From Folioceros fuciformis (taxonomy: Eukaryota > Anthocerotophyta > Anthocerotopsida > Anthocerotales): a stretch of 64,000 nt of DNA. Positions 33,837 through 43,920 of the stretch are shown here, piece after piece. Within the stretch, counting starts at the first letter, position 1, and each line of letters begins with the position of its first letter. The DNA is taken from positions 33,309 through 97,308 of the forward strand of contig JBNGIO010006224.1 in NCBI GenBank assembly GCA_049999805.1, written 5' to 3'. The notes under the pieces are model-generated. The model was given only the letters and a program-made list of their open reading frames with translations. It was not told the origin of the DNA and ran no database searches. The translations under genes and the position numbers were made by a program.

Positions 33837-35411
33837 ATGAAGAAATCAGGGACTGTGTTTAAGGCCTGGGGCTGGCTGCCGCCGTCGTGGAAGCCGGGGC
33901 CTGGCTCGCAAGGGCAGCCGCCAATGGCGCAGCAGCAAGATGGGCATACGGATCAGAAACAAATTGAGGAGCACCCGCCCAAAGTGAAGCACAAGCTGGC
34001 GCGGTGGAAGGATTCTTGGATCCGCGAGTCGCACCTGGAGAGCAGCGCGAGCGCCAGCGCCAGCGAGGTGGTGCAGGAGCAGCAGCAAGGTCCGATGGCG
34101 ATGATGAATGTTTGCGAGGGCGGCGGGGGTGAGCGGCATCGGGGCAAACGCATTGCCGGGAACCCCGATGGCCCTGTGGGTGGGGATCATCGCAGGGAGG
34201 AGGTGGTAGAGGCAGCAGCAGGGGCAGAGGCAGCCGTACAGGTGCAAACGCAAGAGGAGCCGAGGGGGATGCGGGTGGCGGTGGTCCGGCATAAGCGCAG
34301 CAGGCAGGTGCTGTTCGTGGAGGCGGGGAAGGAGTTTGTGGACGTGGTGCTTGGGCTGCTGGCGCTGCCGAGCTGGGCGGTGCTGCGGCTTCTCAAGTCC
34401 GACAGCCGGCCGTCGCCCAGCGTGCACCTCAACTCATCCGGCTGCATCCAGAACCTGTACGAGAGCGTTCGGGAAATGGATCCCGCCCTCTTGGTCACCC
34501 ACAAGTCCAACCTGCTCATGGGCGAGGGGGCGCTCTCCTGCTTCCTGCCCTCGCTGCTCTACCTTTCGTCGGGCGCGGAGCTGCAAGCGCAGACGGTGCG
34601 TCGTTCCAATTCCGGAAGCAGCAACACTGTTGCTGCTGCGTCTCGTGATGAGCAGCGTGCAGGTCATGGTGGCGACGGGTGTCAAGGCGCAGAGTTCATC
34701 TATGGCTGCCATGGACGCTATGTGGCCAATGGGATCTACGGGCCGGGCCACCAGCCTTGCCCCTGGATCGCGTGGGCACCCGGCACCAGGTGTCCCAGCT
34801 GCGGGAACATCATGACCATGCTTTACGGCCAAGTGGAGGCGTCCAAGAAGCGGAAGCGGCATTCCCACAACTCTAAGCGAAAGCTTACACTGCTCCCCGA
34901 CGTCTCCGACCCCAAAGAAGCTGCTCCCGCCACCGCTCCTGCAACTCTTCCGGTTGCCGTGTACGGGGCTGTGAAGGATAATGTGACCTTCATGCTCACA
35001 GATGGGTTAGAGGTCTTCCCCGCGTCCGGGACCAGGAGCTTGGAGCTGCTGGCCAGGAAGAGGTGGGCCATCGGTGATCTGGAGAAGGTATCATTGGAGC
35101 TCGGGCATGTTGAGGTATGTCATCAGCTAGTTAGCTGGCCACGTCATCATCATAACCTGCTTTCTGTTGGGACAAGGTGGATGCTTCAGATTTGTGTTGG
35201 TGTGAGATGGCTTGCCTTTTGAACCGTGCCTTTTGAAGACGATACATATTTGCATCGAGACGAGTGTGTGTTTGTCTGTACAGTCACTGGCCTTGCTTTG
35301 ACAACATTCTTGCCTTTGGCTACTGGTTGGAAGCAGGTGAAAAGGCTGATGGAGCTGTCGCTCACGTCGGAGACCGTGCTCACTGACATTCTCGCGCCCC
35401 TCATGCGATGA
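33837..35411 (+). CDS. DUF674 protein, plus-strand copy A
   Basis: Two exons, 33837-35114 and 35337-35411, joined in phase 0, give 450 aa. The start MKKSGTVFKAWGWLPP is chosen over an ATG 12 nt upstream because copy B begins at the same residues. A disordered basic/Gln-rich N-terminus of about 140 aa precedes the DUF674 signature VLFVEAGKEFVDVVLGLLAL. Then come NLYESVREMD, a zinc-ribbon-like segment ending CPSCGNIMTMLYG, and VTFMLTDGLEVFP, typical of the family C-terminal repeat. The 24-aa second exon reads VKRLMELSLTSETVLTDILA and ends LMR. DUF674 is a plant-specific family without established function. The gene is GC-rich compared with its flanks. Confidence 0.9.
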
Positions 35412-36371
35412 TCATCTCCATCCCGATCTCGTGTGAATGTTGACAAAGTTTTGAGATCCAGGCCCTAGGCCTGCTGCATGCGGGCATGCAGCTAGGGGGG
35501 GTTCCAATTCCGAGTGTGAAATCGATGCGTTCGTTCGTTGGGATCTTCAGCTGGCAACAAGAGGTGTAGATGTCCCTGTAAGGCTTGCAACTATATACAT
35601 ACATACATACCACATAGAACATGTATACCTGGGTAGCAGAACGGGCTGGCATGGCTAGACCGTCCTGCGGCTTTTGCTCTCTGACTGGCCGACTGTCGAA
35701 AGAAGTGATGACGACGGCAACTCTGCGTGTATGTTCAAATCTAGCAACAGATTCCTCCGTTACACCACCCACATCGCATCAAGTAGCGTGTCAGTCCCGC
35801 CCCTCCCCGACAGCCGCGTCCGTGCTTCGCATTCAAGAATCTTCCGACAACGTTAGCTGAAATGCCACCGTCCAACAACCACTCCAAGCTCTGGCAAGTC
35901 AGGGCTGGACAGGGCTGGGCAGGTGGGGTCAGGGCTGGGCTGGGCCCCAGCCTCCCAACACCTCCAGCACGTACAAACAGGCTGCAAACGCTCTCGTAGG
36001 TTGGCGTGTGATGCATCCTTCCGAGGGAATTCGTCAGGTCCCATCCGTTTCTTGCGGCAGAGTGCAGGCATCAGCTAGCAAGGCAGCGAGGCAAGAGACA
36101 CTGGAAAATTATCACAAGTGTTCTTGAAATCCAAATACACACACATTGCAAACGACATAAATAGGTAGAAGCCTAGCCGCATGTAGACAGGCAGCAGAGC
36201 GCCACAGCGCTGCTCCGTGGTGCCCACACACTTGCCACCATGGAGCTTACAAAATTCTGCGCCCTCGGATCCAACCAACAGCAAACCCACTCCAAGGAAC
36301 GAGTGTTGTTGAAAGCCAAACACACATAGCAAACGAAATAACAGCGTAACCGATCGAAAGAACAGGCAGCT

Positions 36372-37565
36372 CTAACGTTCGAACATGACAGAACCACTGA
36401 AGAAGTCGTTGGCGTTCTGCATCAAGTCGACCGCGCGGCTGAGCACGTTCAGTGAGTTCCCGAGCACGGCGTCTATAAGCTTTGTTATCTGGATGACAAC
36501 GAGGGAGGCACGCACAGCCTTAAGTATATTACCCGCACTTGGAGACAACCAGCACGACGTAGTCACACAAAGCAGCTTGGTACAGGGAGGGGTACGGACA
36601 ACAAAACTCACCCGAGAATGGCCGATGCAGAAGTTCTGAATTCGCAGCTCGCGGGCATCCCGGACCCCTTTGGCACGCAATATTTTGCCCACCACAGCCT
36701 GCTTCATCCGTTTGTTGGGCGAGAAAGAGAAGTTGAGATCATCAGTAACGAGGAAGGTGATGTTGTTCCGGAAAAACGGGCCGTGAAAACACTGGGTCGC
36801 AGCGGGCGACAGAAAGGGAAAAGATCTGGACGCCACTGCTCTCGCCGCCACCTGACGCGGATTTTCCTGGAGTACCAACGGCGGAGTCCAAGACATTTCA
36901 GCGTTCCGTCCAAATGTCCACTCCCCCATGGGTGCCCCGCAGCCCGGGCACCAGGACCCCGTGCAGGTGCAGTACCATGGACAGCCCGTGCCCGGCTCCG
37001 CGCTGAAGTTTTCGCATGCGTACAGCGGCATCGAGTTGCCTATGCATGACACCCTCCATTCATGCGGCCGCACAGTGAAGACAGTCCTGCGCAACTCCAG
37101 ACCACGGTACGTGAGCACCCGCATTGGCACATGGCTCATGCTCTGCTTGAGCTCGTGAGTCACAGCACACTGTAGAGCGATGTGCCGGGTCCCGTCCACG
37201 CGCACACCGTCACTGCCCACAGCCCAATTCACGCCAAATTCCGCAGCCCTCAAAAAGATAATTTCCAGGATCAATTCCACCAACCATGGAGTCGTTTCCA
37301 CGAACAAAATCTGATTGGTTGTAATACAAATCACAGCCTTGATCCAGTTCCCTTGCGGCATTTGGGCGGAGCTCGTCATCATGGAAAGCAGCAACCTGGC
37401 ATTGTTGCGGGAGGCTGCAGGTGCTTGGGGTCGTGAGCCCCCAGCACCATTCATCCCCCGAGCAACAAGAGGCACAGCGTCACGCCCCCAAGGACCATTC
37501 ATCCCCCAAGGCACATGGACCATACCCGCTCGAGAAGAGTTAGAGTCATAGTCTGAGCTGGACAT
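36372..37565 (-). CDS. DUF674 protein, minus-strand copy A
   Basis: Exons 37565-36612 and 36488-36372 (intron 36611-36489, GT-AG, phase 0) give 356 aa. The start is at MSSSDYDSNSSRAGM; the frame is open a further 28 codons upstream, but those lie in the tandem repeat and look untranslated. DUF674 features: ICITTNQILFVETTPWLVEL, a zinc-ribbon-like GTGCPWYCTCTGSWCPGCGA, and ITFLVTDDLNFSFSPN. The last exon reads ITKLIDAVLGNSLNVLSRAV and ends SVMFER. It is only distantly similar to its plus-strand neighbour and is clearly closest to the minus-strand copy B. It is tail-to-tail with the plus gene, about 960 bp apart. Confidence 0.85.
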   Translation of the reverse strand: MSSSDYDSNSSRAGMVHVPWGMNGPWGRDAVPLVARGMNGAGGSRPQAPAASRNNARLLLSMMTSSAQMPQGNWIKAVICITTNQILFVETTPWLVELILEIIFLRAAEFGVNWAVGSDGVRVDGTRHIALQCAVTHELKQSMSHVPMRVLTYRGLELRRTVFTVRPHEWRVSCIGNSMPLYACENFSAEPGTGCPWYCTCTGSWCPGCGAPMGEWTFGRNAEMSWTPPLVLQENPRQVAARAVASRSFPFLSPAATQCFHGPFFRNNITFLVTDDLNFSFSPNKRMKQAVVGKILRAKGVRDARELRIQNFCIGHSRVSFVVRTPPCTKLLCVTTSCWLSPSAGNILKAVRASLVVIQITKLIDAVLGNSLNVLSRAVDLMQNANDFFSGSVMFER

Positions 37566-37599
37566 CGTCACACACACTGAACCAAGCTTCACACAAACA

Positions 37600-37950
37600 A
37601 CCAGCAAATAAACGCAACAGATCGCCACAAGCTCGAGTGCTCCAAGCAATAAAGAAGTAGATCGTCACATGCTCGAGGGCTCCGAACAAAGAAGCAAGTA
37701 GATCGTCACAAGCTCGAGGGCTTCGAACAAAGAAGCAAGGAGATTGCCACAACTTTGAGGGCTCCGAACAAAGAAGCAAGGAGATCGCCACAAGCTCGAG
37801 GGCTTCGAACAAATAAGCAAGGCGATCGTCAAAAGTTTAAGGGCTTCAAACCAAGAAGCAAATCGAGGGCTCCGAACAAAGAAGCAAGGAGATCGTCACA
37901 AGCTCAAGGGCTTCAAACCAAGAAGCAAATCGCCGCAAGCTTGAGGCCTC
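37600..37950. repeat. minisatellite of about 40 bp in the 5' leader of the DUF674 minus gene
   Basis: About eight copies of a unit like 'aagctcgagggcttcgaaca' followed by 'aagaagcaaggagatcgtcac'. The unit begins immediately upstream of the proposed start codon. In minus-strand translation it would give a repeated ALELVAI-like peptide, which explains the upstream open frame. Confidence 0.85.
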
Positions 37951-38194
37951 AAGTAGTCGGGATACACAAAGGAGGAGAAACAAAAGAGCACTAGGCAGAA
38001 ATGCCCAACAGGAATGCGGGAAAGGCTCTCAAGATGAAGCTTATATAGTGGAAGAAAGGGAAGAGAGAGGAGGGAGAGGATGAAAAGTAGGTAGCTAGCG
38101 AGGTTTGCCCTAACCAAGGTGTGAACCATGTAAACCAAGGTTATATAGTCAATGAGGACATAAGACAGAGGAGGGAGAGGACAGGACAGAAACG

Positions 38195-38405
38195 AGGTAG
38201 AGATTTGAGTTAAGTAGGTTGTGAACGTTTGCACTATACCTGATACGTGTCAGATAGATAACAATGTGTAAGCTAACTAGAGTGAACCATTTGTTCTTTG
38301 GTAGAGGTTTGAGTTAAGTAGGGTGTGAACATTTACACTATACTTGACACGTGTCAGATAGATAACAACGTGTAAGCTAACTAGAGTGAACCGTTTGTTC
38401 TCTGC
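38195..38405. repeat. tandem duplication of about 103 bp carrying an ACGTGTC/G-box core
   Basis: Two copies of 'gtttgagttaagtaggktgt...taagctaactagagtgaacc' lie head to tail. Copy 2 contains the 12-bp palindrome tgacacgtgtca (38345-38356) with a CACGTG G-box; copy 1 has the one-base variant gatacgtgtc. It lies roughly 700 bp upstream of the DUF674 minus gene. Confidence 0.85.
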
Positions 38406-39690
38406 CTGAAATGTGTTTGAATAGATGACCATGAGTAAGTTAACCAACGTTCAAAATATTCAGTGCATTCACACATGGAAACTTACAAATTGGTCCGGTG
38501 GCATCTTGGATCACTTATTCAAACCCCAACATTGTCCAATTAGTAGGATGACACATTTGATATGAACATAGATGACATACGTATAGATGATCCTAATGAT
38601 CTGATTGTCTTGATGTTAAGGCAAAATGACACATCCAAACCCAATCCCATGTTCCTTGTCTCCGAAGTGCACATTGCTCCATATACTTGTGTTGTCAAAC
38701 CTTGAGTTATTATATTATGTATTTGATTTGGAGCCTCCTTATCTATTCTCACTGCTTCTTAAAATATCATGGGTTCTATATGTGCTTTGAGATCATACTA
38801 CATTGGACCCCTAATTACTTATTTGCATAAATATTATTATGATTGAGGCTATGAAGATTGTCATGACAACCAAAATAGGATTGACACGAAGGATGTGATT
38901 ATGTCTTGCTGGTATTTTGGTCTAACCCTTGCTCCCCGGCATTAAGAAAGCCCGCCTCCTAGAGCTATAATTCGTATGCGTTGTGTGCTTTCTGGACGTG
39001 GAAGGGATCAGGGGGTTCCTTGGCTGCTTCTTCCTCTAGAGTCTTCCTCCTGACCGACTCACAATCACGAGACAACCATTTCGGTAGAATGTGGAAGAGG
39101 GGCAGGTGGCTTCCTTCTAGCACTTGCGTAGAAAAGGCTTCTTGCAACTGTCCGGCATTGGCACCATCCTATGTGTATTGGGATTGTGAACGCAGAAAGG
39201 AATCTGTCTCTGCAACTGCTGTGCAAGGTCCACCTCGCGTTAAGCTGTTGCTGTGACATGCCTGGGTCTGCGGGGCCTACTTCAAGCCTTTCGTTTCGCC
39301 TTTGCATTGCTTCCAATCCAAAAGAGCAACGGCCGGTGGTCGGACCTAGATACGGAGGCATCGACTTGAAAGTTGCGGACAGAGCTAAAGTGTGGGCTCG
39401 TGCGTGAAAGTGGTCCCCAGCGCTTCTTCGTACACGCAGTGGGCAGGGTGATAGAGTCGCCATTGTACTGGCTGCATTGATAACAGCTGTGCTTCATGGT
39501 AGCTGGAAGTAAGGAGATGTCATTGTCCAAGAAAGTCGAGAAGAGGGAGCTGTGCCCCAGCCTCCAGCTGGGCGCCGGCTAGGGTCCGAAGTTTCGCGGG
39601 GGCTGCATGTTGGGGCCCAGTTGGGCTGATGGGTAGACCGGATGCGACAGCGTGGGATAGTTCGTGAAAGAACAGCTGGGGATCAACGGT
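38406..39690. other. no supported gene; inter-unit spacer
   Basis: 38406-38930 is AT-rich and featureless. 38960-39690 is of more balanced composition with short frames on both strands; the minus strand contains SQLFFHELSHAV-like wording near 39660, but nothing allows a family call. Confidence 0.45.
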
Positions 39691-39698
39691 CGAGCATC

Positions 39699-39930
39699 TC
39701 AACGTCTCACAGATATTTTGGTTGGCGCTGCTGATGGAGCAAGGCCCCAAGGGACTTCCAGCTTTGTGATGCTCATGGTCAAGGCCTTCTCCATCTGGTC
39801 AAGGCCTGCAAGACGACGGTCGAGCGTTTCGAGGTGGGCCATGAGGGCAGTCTCCGTATGCGAAAACACGTCCACCAGCCTACCTTCCACTGCCAGGAGG
39901 TCAGGTCTAGAGTCCAGAGCAACGGTGGTG
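39699..39930 (-). CDS. possible exon of an uncharacterised helical protein
   Basis: A minus-strand frame starts after a good acceptor (tgtag at about 39935-39931) and reads TTVALDSRPDLLAVEGRLVD, then TALMAHLETLDRRLAGLDQM and KALTMSITKLE. This has a heptad-like pattern of hydrophobic residues, as in a short coiled coil. It loses the frame near 39700. No partner exons could be assigned and the family is not recognised; it may be a gene fragment. Confidence 0.35.
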
Positions 39931-40225
39931 GAATCTACAGGACAAAGGGGAGGGAGAGGAAAACGGGCCAGTGTAAGCGGCGTGTGGGGATGGATTACAG
40001 CGACCAGGCAATCGTCCGATCACCCGGGAATTCCAGATGAGAACGGAATCCACGCCGAATGAGTCGTGAAAGAGCCATGAAAGGATACGTTAGAGAGGAA
40101 CCCGCAGATCCTCTTCTTCTCTAGGTGAGGGTGTGTCCTGACCGCTCTGATCCGTGCAGAAACCATGGCGTGGGGAGGTGGTTCCAGATACATCGATTTG
40201 AATGCTAGCGATCACTGTATACATA

Positions 40226-40256
40226 ATAATAATTATTATTATTATTATTATTACTT
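40226..40256 (+). repeat. (att)n microsatellite
   Basis: About seven 'att' units at 40232-40252, preceded by 'aataataat'. Confidence 0.95.
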
Positions 40257-40562
40257 TTCAATTTTAAACAATTTATACAAATAGGTAAAAGAAGAAGCTT
40301 AAGTGAGTTTTGCCGTATCAGTCCACAATCGGCCTTCTTCATTTCACGGTCTAAGAAAAATTTGGATATATCACGGTGCTGTGCGTGTCCGGGTACCCAC
40401 ACCGCACATTTCAGGAGGAGACCTGTTTCTTCCTAGGCCATGCTTGCTGGAAGTTCAACACAATCCGAGAGGCCCAGGGTATCAACTTGTTCTTGTGAGA
40501 CTGTCAAACACTTCCGAGCTGCCACAGACTGCACACATGCTAACCTGCAGGCTACAACCACG

Positions 40563-42495
40563 TCAGTCTGTACGTACCCCCAAGATGCACACAGGGGTCA
40601 GAGACCAGGTGCAACAACACCTTCCTCGTCCAAGTGATTGACTATAACGTGCTTCTGCCCCACGCCCTGAAAATTCTCTGTTATCACGGCACACCTTCGT
40701 TTTATGAAGTCGGTGAGATACGCAGTGCGCATCTTGCGACCTGCAATCCAAAAGCTCACCAAACTGTTGGCCACACACACATATATAAAATTCATGTCCT
40801 CTTCCCCTGAGTTGTGCACGGAGATTTATCTCTGCATCTTTATCGCTATGCAACAAGAACTCAGTTATAGAAGCAATCCTGCAAGAAGGCAAACGAGTGT
40901 CACAGATTGGGTGGAATGATGCTTCAATCATCTCCCCTTCAGCTCCAATGCACAAGCCTACTGTGCTGCCACAAGCAGAGAGGCATCTGACTTCACACTC
41001 CACCTGCACAACCGATGATATTGTTGGATGACCGGCTGTCTTGTCCTTGTTACCGTGAGCAGAGGAAGGAGGACGATGGAGGATTACATGAAGGCTGATG
41101 GCATAGCAACCACTTAAAACACATTCATCGCCCATAAGAAACGTACCTGTGCAGGAGGTTGTCCGACGCCATTCCACTGTGAGAGCGCATATGCACACGA
41201 GGGTCAAGCCAGAACAAGATCTCAAAACAGTTTGATTGACGCAACTAACCAAAGTTGTCCATTCTTGAAGGATCCGAAGTTGATAGACAGCACCTGGTGA
41301 AAAATGAAGAGTTGGGAGGATGCCGTGGGAAGGGAGCAAAGGATGGAGGAAAGGAGGTGAAAGAGATGTAAATTGGGCTGTATAATTTCAGGTGCAGACA
41401 GATTGCTGTATTCAGATGAGTTCCTGAGTATGCTAAATATATGCACAATTGCTTTCTGGTCGCCCTTTGAGTTCCTTCAGGCACAAATAGATCAGTTGGT
41501 GAACGAACAAGCAGGTGGGGTATCACACTTGCTACGAAAGCTGAGAAGTGCAAGGAAAGAATCATGACATGGTGCCAGGTGACGCACATCATGCTACTTG
41601 TATGGATGATGTGCATCAGGGAGCACCATGTGATGATAATTCTTTGTCACTACCAAGCTTTGTTCAACAAGCAGATGACCCTAAGTAGCCTGTCGATTCT
41701 TTCACCGGACAACCTGTCCAACTGAATGGCCTCAAGGATCAACAAGAAATCTATTGCATACATTTAACATGCGTAGAAACGATTCATAATGCAGCAGAGG
41801 CCAAATTCAGCAGTATATCTACACCAAACATCATGCAGCCTATTTTCCTCCTCCTCCCATTTCTTTCCTCCTTCCTCTGTTCTCTTGCCGATCGCGAGTA
41901 TCTTCCCACATCGCATCCTCCCATCTCTTCTTGAAGATTATCCCCCAATTCCGTCATCTCATCCCCACCTCCTCTCATCTCCTGGTGCCTCCGCTCCCGA
42001 AGGTGTTTCTCAAGTTGATGAGATTTCGGGATGGCTCAAAGATGATGTTGCCAACCCGAAACAGTGAGTACAATCCTGATCGAAGACCTGTATCTTGACA
42101 TCCTGAAGATGGCTCGCGTCACTCACTGTTGACCCGTTACACATGAACATAGATCTCAGACAATGCTGTCATACAATAATCTTGTAAACGGCTTCCTCAA
42201 CTGAGAAGTGATCTTGGATACTCGCCGATTGTAACGAACGTTCCAGCACTGGTATGGGTTACGCGCTGCTTCTTTTCCCCTCAACCTGCATCAACGCATC
42301 AACTGAACTGTTGAAATAATGTATAGAATTTTTACAATAATGGAGAACAAAGTTTGGGTCGTGAGTGGCGGCCATTTGCCGACTAATGACGTAGAGCGCC
42401 AAACCTGTGATACTACTAGCTCTCATGGGCGGTTTGCCCATCACCGTCTCCGGGGCCAGGGTTTGCTCCAGCTCCATGATATCCTCGGGAGCTTC
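40563..42495 (-). CDS. uncharacterised gene, copy B
   Basis: Minus-strand pieces: EAPEDIMELEQTLAPETVMG (about 42480-42425), NPYQCWNVRYN at a donor near 42230, LFRVGNIIFEPSRNLINLRN (about 42065-41985), then a long piece around 41170-40800 with LMGDECVLSGCYAISLHVIL, GHPTISSVVQVECEVRCLSA and IGAEGEMIEASFHPICDTRL. The tail in a neighbouring frame (40819-40600) reads EEDMNFIYVCVANSLVSFWI and RMTAYLTDF-like sequence. Pieces are consistent with several short exons and have diverged relatives in copy A, which argues that they were coding when the unit duplicated. I do not recognise the protein. Boundaries are approximate and the intact status is unproven. Confidence 0.4.
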
Positions 42496-42619
42496 TGTGC
42501 ACAGCTGAACTCAGTTGTTCACTCTGACCCCATAGCTGTGGTCGTCTGTAGGTCGAAGGCACAAAAAGCTTTGGCCCCTGGTCGTCAAGATTCTGATGTC
42601 AAGTTGTGCTGAAGGTCGA

Positions 42620-43260
42620 TATGAATTTGGGACATCCAGAACCACACATTCACTCTGCCTGCTGTAGCTAGCTACCTCACTAGCTTTGAAACCTTGACCT
42701 TGAGCATATGAAGAATATCATTTCTACGACAAAAGACCTCCCCCTATGCACACGAGCTCAACTCAGAAACTCCCTCAGAAAAAAATGAACTAAGAAACAC
42801 AATCAGACAAGTTTACCTCCTTGTGATTGCCATCCATTTTAGCAGCAACGTGGCCCGCAGCATTGGCGTATCATCACACAGTATGCACCTCAGTAAGTAT
42901 TGCGACTGGTAATTCACATGTATAAGATTCAATGAAGCAATCACCTTAACCATGATCTCTGATCATGTCTAATGGTTGCGGAATTCGCCCACTGAGATTC
43001 CTCCGGGAGATTGCAGAACGAATCTCAGGGAAGGCCAGGGTTTCCTTGCTCGATTGCGAATCCAGCCATTCCGATTGCTCCGTTCGAAGCCAGCTCGATT
43101 TCCTCAGACCAACCATCCACAGAAAACCTTAGATTTGGATTGAAACCCGCACGCGGTGGCATTGAAGGAGGAGACGGTGTTTTGTTTCCATGCAATGGAT
43201 TGATGTGCAACGCTGGACGCGCGCTGTCGCCCGCTGCTAGAGCGGGAAAACACGAAGTGG
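42620..43260. other. spacer upstream of the second DUF674 plus gene
   Basis: Contains 'tagctagctacctcactagc' near 42666, matching a 'tagctagctagctatg' run near 32326 in unit A. No gene is supported. Confidence 0.5.
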
Positions 43261-43482
43261 CTTGACCGCAGTTAGTAACTCAGGTTAGGTTACCAGAGGG
43301 CGGAGTTAGTTTCGAGCCGAGTTGCAGTCGCCGAACGGTCCACAATTATGCAGCCCCCAGCGGACAGCGGCTACCGTTGGAGGTCCCTGTCGCAGGAGAT
43401 TGGAGGAAACGGAAATCTGGGTGTCCCGCGCGGAGTTAATGGGGATTGGTAGCATCTTGCAGGCCTGTGCATGTTGTACACG

Positions 43483-43582
43483 GGCTGGCCCGGGCTGGGC
43501 TGGGCTGGGCTTGGCTGGGATGGGATGGGATGGGATGGGCTGGGCTGGGCTGGGCTGGGCTGGACTGGACTGGACTGGACCC
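43483..43582 (+). repeat. pentanucleotide (gggct/gggat/ggact)n array
   Basis: Almost 100 bp of pentamers that change type along the array: gggct, then gggat, then gggct, then ggact. It ends about 340 bp before the DUF674 start codon. The stepwise change of unit shows successive expansions from variant pentamers. Confidence 0.95.
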
Positions 43583-43920
43583 CATGGCAGAAGAGCCGTT
43601 GTGGAGTTGGGTGAGATGAGATATGGATGGGCTCGCATCTTGCAGGACTGGCCGGCGCCGTATCCTTGGTGGCCAGTGAGCTCTGGGCAGGCAGATGCTG
43701 CGGGATTTGCGAGTGCTGGGCATCGGAAGTGGGAGCCGATAGAGCTGCTGCAAGTCAGGACACGTCTCTGCTTGTAGGCGCGCGCGTATGTATACCGATG
43801 AGGCCTGGGTGGAAGGTATGCCTCTGCCTGTATGTATACACTTGATGCCTGTGTAAATGTGCACTGGGCAGTGCAGGATCCCAGTGCGCCCCGCAGCCAT
43901 CACCCAGGCGTTGCTTTGTC

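Noticed and set aside
34000-34880. Long overlapping frames on both strands across the DUF674 plus genes
   Set aside because: They are shadows produced by high GC content; only the frame with DUF674 motifs, conserved between copies A and B, is real.
39600-39670. HExxH-like HELSH motif, hinting at a metalloprotease
   Set aside because: A five-residue motif in a short frame without any other protease feature; chance is the simplest explanation.
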